Assembly (NCBI GenBank): GCA_011375345.1
Contig: DRLM01000121.1
Coordinates: 1-47,470, forward strand
DNA: 47,470 nt
Direction of reading: 5' to 3'
Source of the DNA: Gammaproteobacteria bacterium
Lineage (GTDB): Bacteria > Pseudomonadota > Gammaproteobacteria > DRLM01
Below are positions 23,558 to 32,080 of the stretch, piece by piece. Made by a program: the position numbers and the translations under genes. Below the pieces are notes generated by a model. That model saw only the letters and a program-made list of their open reading frames with translations, did not search any database and was not told the origin of the DNA. The number at the start of each line of letters is the position of its first letter. Position 1 is the stretch's first letter.

Positions 23558-23634
23558 GGTGGGCGTAGCTCAGTTGGTAGAGCCCCGGATTGTGATTCCG
23601 GTTGTCGTGGGTTCGAGTCCCATCGTCCACCCCA
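23558..23634 (+). tRNA. tRNA-His (anticodon GTG)
   Basis: Includes the extra 5' G (position -1) needed by histidyl-tRNA synthetase. Acceptor stem GTGGGCG/CGTCCAC with one G-T pair, anticodon loop TTGTGAT, discriminator C, encoded CCA. Confidence 0.97.
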
Positions 23635-23686
23635 CCCATCTTGCCGCTGCGAAGTCCGGTTTCGCGGCATATACTTTTTGTCAATG

Positions 23687-23762
23687 GGGCCGTTAGCTCA
23701 GTTGGTAGAGCAGCTGACTCTTAATCAGTAGGTCCGGGGTTCGAATCCCTGACGGCCCACCA
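23687..23762 (+). tRNA. tRNA-Lys (anticodon CTT)
   Basis: 76 bases. Acceptor stem GGGCCGT/ACGGCCC, anticodon arm GCTGA-CTCTTAA-TCAGT, encoded CCA. Last gene of the cluster; the diguanylate cyclase starts 22 bases later with no terminator, so read-through is possible. Confidence 0.97.
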
Positions 23763-23784
23763 TCTATTTTCCTGGTCTTCACGC

Positions 23785-24882
23785 ATGTTCAACGACAAAG
23801 CGTCCTCTGGTCCTGGATTCGACCCCGCCACCGGCGCATCCGCCACTCATCCGGCCATGGACCTGGCGGCGGACATGTTGCGGGTGTTCGGCCGCTACGC
23901 CATCGCCAGCGATTTATCCGATCCTGAAGACATCGCCGGGCGCTGTGAGGAATGGGCGCGGCACATCCTGGTGGGCACGCCGGCCCCGGGGCGGGGCGAG
24001 GGCGTGGGCAGTCATGTGGACGAACGTGAATGGGACGCCGTCAAGCGCTATTTCACCCGCGTGCGCCGGGCGGAAAAAGAGCACGTTGGCGGACGGTTGA
24101 ATGATTTTCGCGACATGTTGTGGGTGTTCATCCACGGCCTCAGGGCTACCGTAGTGGAGGATCAGGCGGCGGACCGGGAGGTGGCGGCGCAGCTGGACCA
24201 GCTTAAACAAGCCCTGGATACCGAATCGGTGGATGAACTGCGCCGGGAGGTGGTGGCCAGTCTGGCCCTGATCGGCCGCACTCTGGCCACCCGCCGGAGC
24301 CGGCAACAGGCGCAGATGCAGCAGTTGGGTGAGCAGCTCAAGGCCATGCGTCAGGAACTGGTATCCGCCCGCAAGGAAATGAGCCTGGATCCCATGACGC
24401 GCTTGTTCAACCGGGCCTCGTTTGACGAGATGGTGGAGAAATCCGTTGAAATCAGCTTCTTGTCGGGACAGCCGGCGGCCCTGGTGATGGTGGATATTGA
24501 TAATTTCAAGGCTGTCAACGATACCCACGGGCACCCGGCAGGCGACAAAGTGATCATGGCGCTGGCAGAGCGCTTGCTGCGCGCCTTCCCCAGAAAAGGC
24601 GATTTCGTCGCGCGTTATGCCGGCGATGAATTCGCCGTGGTTTTGCAGGACACCTCCCGGGAGCAGGCCGCGGCGGTGGCCGAGCGCCTGTTGAAAGGCG
24701 CGCGCGATGAGGTCGTGGTCCTGGACGGGGGGGGACTGAGGTACAGCATCTCGGTGGGTGTGGCCGATCTGGAGGGAGTCAGCAGCGCCGGAGACTGGGT
24801 GCGCCGCGCCGACCAGGCCCTCTATCAGGCCAAGCGCACCGGGCGTGACCGCCTGGCCGTGTTTGGCCCGGAAAACGCTTGA
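23785..24882 (+). CDS. Soluble GGDEF diguanylate cyclase
   Basis: 365 residues with no signal peptide or membrane helix. Residues 1-~205 are helical, with a coiled coil near 165-205 (RRSRQQAQMQQLGEQLKAM), and form an unrecognised sensory or dimerisation region. The GGDEF domain spans ~205-360 (DPMTRLFNRASFDEM onwards). The active-site motif reads AGDEF, a variant known in working diguanylate cyclases. An RxxD inhibitory site (RKGD) sits five residues before it, so product inhibition by c-di-GMP is expected. There is no EAL domain. The gene lies between tRNA-Lys and tRNA-Leu and may be transcribed from the tRNA promoter. Confidence 0.9.
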   Translation: MFNDKASSGPGFDPATGASATHPAMDLAADMLRVFGRYAIASDLSDPEDIAGRCEEWARHILVGTPAPGRGEGVGSHVDEREWDAVKRYFTRVRRAEKEHVGGRLNDFRDMLWVFIHGLRATVVEDQAADREVAAQLDQLKQALDTESVDELRREVVASLALIGRTLATRRSRQQAQMQQLGEQLKAMRQELVSARKEMSLDPMTRLFNRASFDEMVEKSVEISFLSGQPAALVMVDIDNFKAVNDTHGHPAGDKVIMALAERLLRAFPRKGDFVARYAGDEFAVVLQDTSREQAAAVAERLLKGARDEVVVLDGGGLRYSISVGVADLEGVSSAGDWVRRADQALYQAKRTGRDRLAVFGPENA

Positions 24883-24947
24883 AAGCCGGCGCGGGACCCG
24901 GCATTGATGTATAATTGCCCCTCTATTATCCAGCCATTTCAACGTAT

Positions 24948-25033
<86 letters not shown>

Positions 25034-25100
25034 GGCAAGGCCGTGTCCGCCGGATCGGGCGGAAATTTAAGGAATAACGTGTCAGGTAGAGGTCCAGAGT

Positions 25101-26396
25101 ATGCAGGTCAATGTGACAGCCGAGGGTTTAAAGCGCCGGATGACCGTGGAGGTTCCGGCGGACAAAGTCGAAGATGAAGTCAGGCAGCGTCTTAAATCGT
25201 TGATGGGGCGGGTGCGCATCGATGGCTTCCGCCCCGGCAAGGTGCCTTTCAAAGTGGTCGAGCGCCGCTATGGTGGCAGTGTCCGGCAGGAAGTGCGCGG
25301 TGATTTACTCCAGTCGAGCTTCGTCGACGCCATTGCCCGGGAAAAGCTGCGCCCCGCCGGCACGCCTCAGCTGGAGGTGGGGGAGAGTGGCAGCGGCCTG
25401 AGTTATACGGCGGAGTTTGAGGTCTACCCCGAATTTGAGGTGAAGCTGCCGGGCGATACGGTGGTGGAAAAACCCGTGGTGGACATCAGCGAAGCCGATG
25501 TGGACGCCATGATCGACAAACTGCGTCAGCAGCGCAAGCGGTGGGAAGCGGTGGCGCGTCCCGCCGAAAACGGTGATCAGCTGGTACTGGATTTCGAGGG
25601 CACCATCGACGGCCAGCCCTTTCCCGGCAATGCCGCCAAGGGCTATGCGGTGGTATTGGGTTCGCGGGCCTTGATTGCCGATTTTGAGGACCGCCTGCTG
25701 GGGATGACGGCCGGCCAGGACACCGAATTTGAAATCGCCTTTCCCGATGATTACCACGTTAAGGATTTGGCAGGCAAAACGGCGAGGTTTGAAGTCAAAG
25801 TGCTGTCTGTGGCGGAGGGACGGGTTCCCGAGGTGGACGAGGCATTCATCGCCAGTTTCGGGGTGAATGAAGGGGGGGTAGCGGCGCTGCGGGATGAGGT
25901 CAAGGCCTCTATGGCGCGCGAAAAGGAACAGGCCGTTCGTGAACGGGTCAAACAGCAGGTTATGGACGCGTTGCTCCAAAACAACCCCTTCGAAGTTCCC
26001 AACTCATTGATTACAGAAGAAGTTTCCCGGTTGAATCCGCCGCCGGCGGGGTCTGGGTCAGCCCCTCCGGAGCCCGGTCCGGAGGTGGCGGAGAAGGCCA
26101 GAAAACGGGTAGCCCTGGGCCTGATTGTGTCGGAGTTGGTCCGGACCCACGGTTTCAAGGCTGCCCCGGGGGCCGTGCGCGCCAAAGTGGAAGATGCCGC
26201 CTCCACTTATGACCAGCCCGAGGAGGTGGTTAAATGGTATTATTCCGACCGCAGCCGTCTAAAAAGCGTTGAAGCCGCCGTGCTTGAGGATCAGGCGGTG
26301 GACTGGGCGCTGGCGCAAATCCAGGTCAAGGAAGTGCCGGTGAGCTTCGATGACTTGATGGGCAAGCCACAAAACAACCCTGCATCCAGCGCGTGA
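25101..26396 (+). CDS. tig: Trigger factor
   Basis: 431 residues, normal length. Ribosome-bound chaperone and prolyl isomerase that meets nascent chains at the exit tunnel. The ribosome-docking signature reads GFRPGKVPF (around residues 42-50). The FKBP-like isomerase domain follows (~150-245; GDQLVLDFEGTIDG, GMTAGQD). The C-terminal helical arms (~250-431) contain PFEVPNSLI. It heads the classical tig-clpP-clpX-lon order, starting 67 bases after tRNA-Leu. Confidence 0.98.
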   Translation: MQVNVTAEGLKRRMTVEVPADKVEDEVRQRLKSLMGRVRIDGFRPGKVPFKVVERRYGGSVRQEVRGDLLQSSFVDAIAREKLRPAGTPQLEVGESGSGLSYTAEFEVYPEFEVKLPGDTVVEKPVVDISEADVDAMIDKLRQQRKRWEAVARPAENGDQLVLDFEGTIDGQPFPGNAAKGYAVVLGSRALIADFEDRLLGMTAGQDTEFEIAFPDDYHVKDLAGKTARFEVKVLSVAEGRVPEVDEAFIASFGVNEGGVAALRDEVKASMAREKEQAVRERVKQQVMDALLQNNPFEVPNSLITEEVSRLNPPPAGSGSAPPEPGPEVAEKARKRVALGLIVSELVRTHGFKAAPGAVRAKVEDAASTYDQPEEVVKWYYSDRSRLKSVEAAVLEDQAVDWALAQIQVKEVPVSFDDLMGKPQNNPASSA

Positions 26397-26463
26397 CCAC
26401 CGGCGGCGGCAGGTCGTTTTCAACACGGCGCAGGGCAATCAACTGACGTAACGGTGACAGCTG

Positions 26464-27093
26464 ATGACGCATAAAAAATCCGCGATGGATGTGCAGGCAC
26501 TGAATCTGGTGCCCATGGTGGTGGAACAGACCGCCAGAGGCGAACGGGCCTACGATATTTACTCCCGCCTGCTCAAGGAGCGGGTGGTGTTCATGGTGGG
26601 GCCTGTGGAAGATTATGCCGCGAACCTGATTGTGGCCCAGCTGCTGTTTCTTGAATCCGAGAATCCCGACAAAGACATTCACTTTTATATCAACTCGCCA
26701 GGCGGTGCTGTCACCGCGGGCATGGCGATTTACGATACCATGCAGTTTATCAAGCCCAGTGTCAGCACCCTGTGCGTGGGACAAGCCGCCAGCATGGGGG
26801 CGTTGTTGTTGGCGGGCGGCGCCCACGGCAAGCGCTTCTGCTTGCCCCACTCCCGGGTAATGATCCACCAGCCCTTGGGGGGGTTCCAGGGGCAGGCGTC
26901 CGATATTGATATTCACGCGCGGGAGATTCTCCTGGTCCGGGAACGACTGAACGCCATCCTCGCCAAGCACACCGGCCAGCCGCTGGAGAAAATACAGGCG
27001 GACACCGATCGGGATAATTTCATGAGTGCCGAAGACGCCAAGGCCTATGGTCTGGTCGATGCGGTGCTCGATACGCGAAAAGAACCGGCATAG
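26464..27093 (+). CDS. clpP: ATP-dependent Clp protease proteolytic subunit ClpP
   Basis: 209 residues. Serine protease that forms a tetradecameric chamber and works with ClpX (or ClpA). The catalytic triad is visible: S110 in GQAASMGA, H135 in VMIHQP and D184 in TDRDNF. The [29 protein letters not shown] start block is standard; the first ~10 residues are a likely propeptide. A second ATG eight codons in (MDVQAL) is an alternative start. It lies 67 bases after tig and 108 before clpX. Confidence 0.98.
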   Translation: MTHKKSAMDVQALNLVPMVVEQTARGERAYDIYSRLLKERVVFMVGPVEDYAANLIVAQLLFLESENPDKDIHFYINSPGGAVTAGMAIYDTMQFIKPSVSTLCVGQAASMGALLLAGGAHGKRFCLPHSRVMIHQPLGGFQGQASDIDIHAREILLVRERLNAILAKHTGQPLEKIQADTDRDNFMSAEDAKAYGLVDAVLDTRKEPA

Positions 27094-27201
27094 CTGGCCC
27101 GGCGGCCAGAGGTTTGACCGTGCGTTCCAACTTGCAGGACGGGAAAGAAACCTGCATTCTCACATCCAGGGGACTGGCGATTGCGTATGAGGTAGCGAGA
27201 T

Positions 27202-28488
27202 ATGAGCGACAAAAAGCAAGGGCCCGGTGACGACGGCAAAAAACTACTGTACTGCTCTTTCTGCGGCAAGAGCCAACATGAAGTAAGGAAGCTGATTGCC
27301 GGGCCTTCCGTGTTTGTCTGCGATGAATGTGTCGAGCTGTGCAATGACATTATCCGCGAGGAAATGCAGGACAAAGCGTCCGCCGGCAAAGACAGCAAGC
27401 TGCCCACGCCACGGGAAATCAACGAGATCCTGGACGAATACGTGATTGGCCAGTCCCAGGCCAAGAAAATACTCTCCGTCGCGGTTTACAACCACTACAA
27501 GCGCCTGGAATCCGGCAGCGGCAAGGATGACATCGAGCTGGCCAAAAGCAACATCCTGCTCATCGGCCCCACCGGCAGTGGCAAAACCTTGTTGGCGGAA
27601 ACCCTGGCCCGCCTGCTCAATGTGCCGTTCACCATCGCTGACGCGACCACTTTGACCGAAGCGGGTTATGTGGGCGAAGATGTTGAAAACATCATCCAGA
27701 AGCTGTTGCAAAAATGCGATTACGATGTTGAAAAGGCCCAGACCGGCATCGTATACATTGATGAAATCGACAAGATTTCCCGCAAGGCCGACAACCCTTC
27801 CATTACCCGGGACGTCTCCGGCGAGGGGGTGCAGCAGGCGCTGCTCAAACTGATCGAGGGTACGGTTGCCTCGGTGCCGCCGCAAGGCGGGCGCAAGCAT
27901 CCCCAGCAAGAGTTTTTGCAGGTCAACACCAGCGATATCTTGTTCATCTGCGGGGGAGCGTTCGCGGGCCTGGATAAGATTATCCGTTCTCGCTCCGAGC
28001 AAAGCGGGATCGGCTTTTCAGCGGAAGTGAAAAGCAAGGAAGACCGCAAGAGCACGAGCGAGATTCTGCATACGGTGGAGCCCGAGGACCTTATCAAATA
28101 CGGTTTGATTCCCGAATTTGTCGGTCGTTTGCCGGTGGTCGCCACTCTGGATGAGTTGGACGAGAATTCCCTGGTTCGTATTCTGAGCGAACCCAAAAAT
28201 GCCCTGACCAAACAATACGCCAAGCTGTTTGAGATGGAAGGGGCCGAGCTGGAATTGCGGGAAGACGCCTTGCGAGCCATTGCCCGCAAGGCCATGGAGC
28301 GCAAAACCGGGGCGCGGGGTTTGCGCTCCATACTCGAACATGTTTTGCTCAATACCATGTATGACCTGCCTTCCGTGGAAGGCGTGCGCAAGGTCATTGT
28401 CGATGAGAACGTGATCGGCGGGGCATCCGAGCCGATTCTGATCTACGAGGGTGCGGATAACCCCCGTCTCGCCCAACAGAACGACTGA
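27202..28488 (+). CDS. clpX: ATP-dependent Clp protease ATPase subunit ClpX
   Basis: 428 residues. AAA+ unfoldase that feeds substrates to ClpP. An N-terminal zinc-binding domain has C18, C21, C40 and C43 (YCSFCGKS ... [10 protein letters not shown]). Walker A is GPTGSGKT near residue 122, Walker [11 protein letters not shown], and the pore and sensor regions are standard ([15 protein letters not shown]). GAGG lies upstream of the ATG. It ends at a strong hairpin before the lon promoter. Confidence 0.98.
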   Translation: MSDKKQGPGDDGKKLLYCSFCGKSQHEVRKLIAGPSVFVCDECVELCNDIIREEMQDKASAGKDSKLPTPREINEILDEYVIGQSQAKKILSVAVYNHYKRLESGSGKDDIELAKSNILLIGPTGSGKTLLAETLARLLNVPFTIADATTLTEAGYVGEDVENIIQKLLQKCDYDVEKAQTGIVYIDEIDKISRKADNPSITRDVSGEGVQQALLKLIEGTVASVPPQGGRKHPQQEFLQVNTSDILFICGGAFAGLDKIIRSRSEQSGIGFSAEVKSKEDRKSTSEILHTVEPEDLIKYGLIPEFVGRLPVVATLDELDENSLVRILSEPKNALTKQYAKLFEMEGAELELREDALRAIARKAMERKTGARGLRSILEHVLLNTMYDLPSVEGVRKVIVDENVIGGASEPILIYEGADNPRLAQQND

Positions 28489-28520
28489 CTCGTCTCTTGC
28501 CGCGGTATTGCGCGCTGTGA

Positions 28521-28545
28521 TGTCCGGGCGTATTACGCCCGGACA
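28521..28545 (+). terminator. Terminator after clpX
   Basis: Perfect 10-bp stem TGTCCGGGCG / CGCCCGGACA with a 5-base loop, 33 bases after the clpX stop. The T tail is only two bases, so termination may be partial. Confidence 0.65.
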
Positions 28546-28567
28546 TTCGCGTTACAGGCCCAGGATA

Positions 28568-28595
28568 CTTGAATTTGTTTTTGGTGGCCGCATCT
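28568..28595 (+). promoter_or_regulatory. Sigma-32 heat-shock promoter of lon
   Basis: CTTGAAT (28568-28574), 13-base spacer, CCGCATCT (28588-28595); one mismatch in each box against CTTGAAA-N12-15-CCCCATNT. The spacer equals that of the clpB promoter in this window. The predicted start near 28602 gives a leader of about 150 bases. Confidence 0.8.
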
Positions 28596-28752
28596 TTTCC
28601 TTGCGAATTAGTCTATATCTCAAGACGTGGGTCAATCGGGTCGATACGCCATTGAGCGCAAGACTGTGGGTGGCCGGGTTGTCCGCGCTTGTCAACGAAT
28701 TGTCGAGCCGCCGGTGGGCGGCGATCCATATACATATCCGAGGTGCTCCGTA

Positions 28753-31185
28753 ATGGAGGAAAGTAACAACGATTTGGTGCTGACCGGCGACGACGGTCTG
28801 GTGATGCCTGTCCTGCCGTTGCGGGATGTGGTCGTTTACCCGCACATGGTGATTCCTCTTTTTGTCGGCCGTGAAAAATCCATCAAGGCCCTGGAAGCCG
28901 CCATGGTCAATGACAAGAAGATTTTGCTGGTGGCCCAAAAAAGCGCGACCATTGATGATCCCGGGGCCGATGATGTGTACCGCGTCGGTACCGTGGCGGG
29001 TATTTTGCAATTGCTCAAGCTGCCCGACGGGACGATCAAGGTTCTGGTTGAAGGCGCACAGCGGGCCCGCATTGTTTCCCTGGATGCCGGGGAGCAATAC
29101 TTCGTTGCGTCCGTGAAAGCCATTGAGACCGCTGTCATGGAGGTGCGCGAAGCGGAAGTGCTGATGCGCGCTGTGCTGAGTCAGTTTGATCAGTATGTCA
29201 AGCTCAACAACAAGATTCCGCCGGAGATACTGTCTTCTTTGGCCGGGATAGATGACCCCGGCCGCCTGGCGGACACCATTGCCGCCCATCTGTCTCTTAA
29301 GATAGAAGAAAAGCAGAACGTGCTGGAGATAGAAAACCAACGCGCCCGGCTGGAGCGTTTGATGTCCATCCTGGAGGCGGAGATCGACCTGCTCCAGGTT
29401 GAGAAGCGTATCCGCGGGCGGGTGAAGCGGCAGATGGAGAAGAGCCAGCGGGAGTATTATCTCAACGAGCAGATGAAAGCCATTCAAAAGGAGTTGGGCG
29501 AACTGGAAGAGGTTCCCAACGAAATTGAAGAGCTGGCGGAAAAAATCAACAAGGCAGGTATGCCCAAAGAGGCGAAGAACAAAGCCAAAACCGAGCTCAA
29601 CAAGCTCAAAATGATGTCGCCCATGTCGGCGGAAGCCACGGTGGTGCGCAACTACATTGACTGGATGGTCAGTGTGCCGTGGAAAAAGCGCACCAAGATC
29701 AGCCGTGATCTGGCCGGTGCCCAGGCTATCTTGGATGAAGATCACTATGGCCTGGAGAAGGTCAAGGAGCGGATTTTGGAGTATTTGGCCGTGCAAAACC
29801 GCGTCAACAAACTGAAAGGTCCCATCCTGTGTCTGGTGGGCCCGCCGGGTGTGGGCAAGACCTCCCTGGGGCGTTCCATTGCCCGTGCCACCAACCGCAA
29901 GTTTGTGCGCATGGCCCTGGGGGGCGTGCGGGATGAAGCGGAAATCCGCGGCCACCGGCGCACCTATATTGGCGCTCTTCCGGGCAAGATTGTTCAGAAT
30001 CTGGCGAAAGTGGGCACCCGCAATCCTTTGTTCCTCCTGGATGAAGTGGACAAAATGTCCATGGATTTCCGGGGCGATCCGGCGTCGGCCCTGCTCGAAG
30101 TGCTGGATCCGGAGCAAAACCATGCCTTTAACGATCATTACCTGGAAGTGGACTATGACCTTTCCGACGTGATGTTCGTGTGCACTGCCAACAGCATGAA
30201 CATTCCTGCGCCTTTGCTCGATCGCATGGAGGTCATTCGCCTGAGCGGCTATACGGAAGATGAAAAAATCAACATAGCCGAGCGTTACCTGGTGCCCAAG
30301 CAACTCTCCGCAAATGGCTTGAGTGCCGGCGAAATATCGATTTCCGAGAGCGCGGTGCGTGACATCATCCGATACTACACGCGCGAAGCGGGGGTGCGGA
30401 GCCTGGAGCGTGAAATTGCCAAAATCAGCCGCAAAGTTGTCAAGGAGATATTGCTCAAGTCACCCGGCAGGAAAACGACGGTGAGCGCGCGCAGCCTGGA
30501 AAAGTATCTCGGGGTCCGGCGTTTTCGCTTTGGCCGCGCCGAGGAACACGACCAGATCGGACAGGTCACGGGGCTGGCGTGGACGGAGGTGGGTGGGGAT
30601 TTGCTCACCATCGAGTCCGCTGTTGTTCCCGGCAAGGGCAAGTTGACGATTACCGGGCAGTTGGGCGAGGTGATGCAAGAGTCGGTGCAGGCTGCCATGA
30701 CGGTGGTTCGCAGCCGGGCTGACGTGCTTGGTGTTGACGCGGACTTTTACCAGAAAAACGACGTGCACATTCACGTTCCGGAAGGGGCGATCCCCAAAGA
30801 CGGTCCCAGCGCCGGTATCGGCATGTGTACGGCTTTGGTGTCCGCCTTGACAAATATACCCGTGCGCGCCGATGTGGCAATGACCGGTGAAATCACCTTG
30901 CGGGGTGAAGTGCTGCCTATAGGCGGCTTGAAGGAAAAGCTGCTGGCGGCACACCGGGGTGGCATACGGACAGTTGTCGTGCCGAAGGAAAATCAGCGTG
31001 AGCTGTCCGAAATCCCGAGAAATATCGTTCAGGATCTCCAGATCAAGCCTGTGCAGTGGATAGACGAAGTGTTTCAAATCGCTTTGCAGCACATGCCGCA
31101 ACCCCGGGTGGAGGAGGGCGGGGATGTGCCGCCTGACAACAAAATGGAAAAATCGAAAAAAGGCAGCCACCTGCGCCATCATTAG
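28753..31185 (+). CDS. lon: ATP-dependent protease Lon
   Basis: 810 residues, normal for LonA. Degrades misfolded and regulatory proteins in the cytoplasm. The N-terminal substrate-binding domain starts [24 protein letters not shown]. The AAA+ module has Walker A GPPGVGKT near 361 and Walker [11 protein letters not shown]. The protease domain carries the Ser-Lys dyad: S686 in KDGPSAGIG and K727 in [11 protein letters not shown] chose the ATG at 28753 (MEESNNDL); a longer frame from 28627 has no ribosome-binding site and no homology. The C-terminal tail is unusually Lys-rich ([14 protein letters not shown]). Confidence 0.98.
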   Translation: MEESNNDLVLTGDDGLVMPVLPLRDVVVYPHMVIPLFVGREKSIKALEAAMVNDKKILLVAQKSATIDDPGADDVYRVGTVAGILQLLKLPDGTIKVLVEGAQRARIVSLDAGEQYFVASVKAIETAVMEVREAEVLMRAVLSQFDQYVKLNNKIPPEILSSLAGIDDPGRLADTIAAHLSLKIEEKQNVLEIENQRARLERLMSILEAEIDLLQVEKRIRGRVKRQMEKSQREYYLNEQMKAIQKELGELEEVPNEIEELAEKINKAGMPKEAKNKAKTELNKLKMMSPMSAEATVVRNYIDWMVSVPWKKRTKISRDLAGAQAILDEDHYGLEKVKERILEYLAVQNRVNKLKGPILCLVGPPGVGKTSLGRSIARATNRKFVRMALGGVRDEAEIRGHRRTYIGALPGKIVQNLAKVGTRNPLFLLDEVDKMSMDFRGDPASALLEVLDPEQNHAFNDHYLEVDYDLSDVMFVCTANSMNIPAPLLDRMEVIRLSGYTEDEKINIAERYLVPKQLSANGLSAGEISISESAVRDIIRYYTREAGVRSLEREIAKISRKVVKEILLKSPGRKTTVSARSLEKYLGVRRFRFGRAEEHDQIGQVTGLAWTEVGGDLLTIESAVVPGKGKLTITGQLGEVMQESVQAAMTVVRSRADVLGVDADFYQKNDVHIHVPEGAIPKDGPSAGIGMCTALVSALTNIPVRADVAMTGEITLRGEVLPIGGLKEKLLAAHRGGIRTVVVPKENQRELSEIPRNIVQDLQIKPVQWIDEVFQIALQHMPQPRVEEGGDVPPDNKMEKSKKGSHLRHH

Positions 31186-31254
31186 AAGATTGACGTTGAT
31201 GTGGCGTCCGGCCGCTTTGTTTTGTCCGGGCCTCCCGTTGCTGCCGGCGTCCGC

Positions 31255-31283
31255 TTGACACCCTATACGGCGAATTGTATAAA
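31255..31283 (+). promoter_or_regulatory. Sigma-70 promoter of hupB
   Basis: TTGACA (31255-31260), exactly 17 bases, TATAAA (31278-31283). This is a near-consensus, strong promoter, as expected for an abundant nucleoid protein; it would also drive the two tRNAs downstream. Confidence 0.88.
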
Positions 31284-31357
31284 ACCGGGACTTGCGCGGT
31301 GATGTGCACAGATACCACGCTTAACGTGTGGCCGACACAGTTAGAAGGGGTTATAGA

Positions 31358-31630
31358 GTGAAGAAAACCGAGTTAGTTGATGTGGTTGCTCAGTCAGCGG
31401 ATCTCTCCAAGACTGCGGCAGGTCGCGCGGTGGATGCGGTGGTGGATGCCATTACCGAAGCTTTGAAAAACGGCGATACCGTGACCCTGGTGGGTTTTGG
31501 CACGTTCAGTGTGCGTGAGCGCGCCGCCCGTACCGGCCGCAATCCGCAAACCGGCGAAGAGATCAAAATCAAAGCCGCCAAGATTCCCACGTTCAAGGCT
31601 GGAAAAGCGCTGAAGGACGCCGTACAATAG
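31358..31630 (+). CDS. hupB: DNA-binding protein HU-beta
   Basis: 90 residues starting at GTG (31358), with GAAGGGG seven bases upstream. Small dimeric nucleoid protein that bends and wraps DNA. The opening [18 protein letters not shown], the [25 protein letters not shown]-binding arm and the [15 protein letters not shown] ending are standard for HU. The longer frame from 31328 starts before the ribosome-binding site and is rejected. tRNA-Val follows 24 bases downstream and is probably co-transcribed. Confidence 0.98.
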   Translation: MKKTELVDVVAQSADLSKTAAGRAVDAVVDAITEALKNGDTVTLVGFGTFSVRERAARTGRNPQTGEEIKIKAAKIPTFKAGKALKDAVQ

Positions 31631-31654
31631 CGGCCCTTCCCAGGGTGCCTGAAG

Positions 31655-31730
31655 GGGTGCTTAGCTCAGCTGGGAGAGCGTCGCCCTTACAAGGCGAAGG
31701 TCGGGGGTTCGATCCCCTCAGCACCCACCA
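31655..31730 (+). tRNA. tRNA-Val (anticodon TAC)
   Basis: 76 bases. Acceptor stem GGGTGCT/AGCACCC, anticodon loop CTTACAA in a CGCC/GGCG stem, T arm GGGGGTTCGATCCCC, encoded CCA. Confidence 0.97.
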
Positions 31731-31750
31731 CGCGCATCGCAGTGAGTTTT

Positions 31751-31827
31751 GGAGTGGTAGTTCAGTTGGTTAGAATACCGGCCTGTCACGCCGGGGGTCG
31801 CGGGTTCGAGTCCCGTCCACTCCGCCA
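31751..31827 (+). tRNA. tRNA-Asp (anticodon GTC)
   Basis: 77 bases. Acceptor stem GGAGTGG/CCACTCC, anticodon loop CTGTCAC in a CCGGC/GCCGG-type stem, discriminator G, encoded CCA. Confidence 0.97.
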
Positions 31828-31839
31828 ATAACATTACAG

Positions 31840-31873
31840 GAAGGCGTACCGGCATCTTGCGGTGCGCCTTCTT
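31840..31873 (+). terminator. Terminator after the hupB-tRNA unit
   Basis: Twelve-pair stem GAAGGCGTACCG / CGGTGCGCCTTC (one U-G pair) with an 8-base loop and a short T tail, 12 bases after tRNA-Asp. Confidence 0.65.
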
Positions 31874-32080
31874 GGTATTACACATAGGGTTGCAGCCGTG
31901 CCGCCGGGAAAACTGCCGGCCCTCACGGATGTGGCCCGAAGACAGTTCATTGTTTCAGTCCACATCCCTGCCCTCATAGCATCCAAGAGCGTACTGTGTG
32001 CAAGGGCCGCCGGCGGTCAAACCGGGCAAGGGCTGGGATGTGACTGCCGCTACACCGTTTGGCGGGGGGATACGAGGCTT

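Noticed and set aside
27132-27165. CTTGCAG-N13-CCTGCATT upstream of clpX as a third sigma-32 site
   Set aside because: Two mismatches in the -35 and a poor -10; the lon and clpB sites are far better.
28627-28752. Upstream extension of lon by 42 codons
   Set aside because: No homology; the family start MEESNNDL at 28753 fits better.
31862-32080. Upstream extension of ppiD by 73 codons
   Set aside because: It begins within the terminator stem after tRNA-Asp and lacks family similarity before MLEFIRERAQG.
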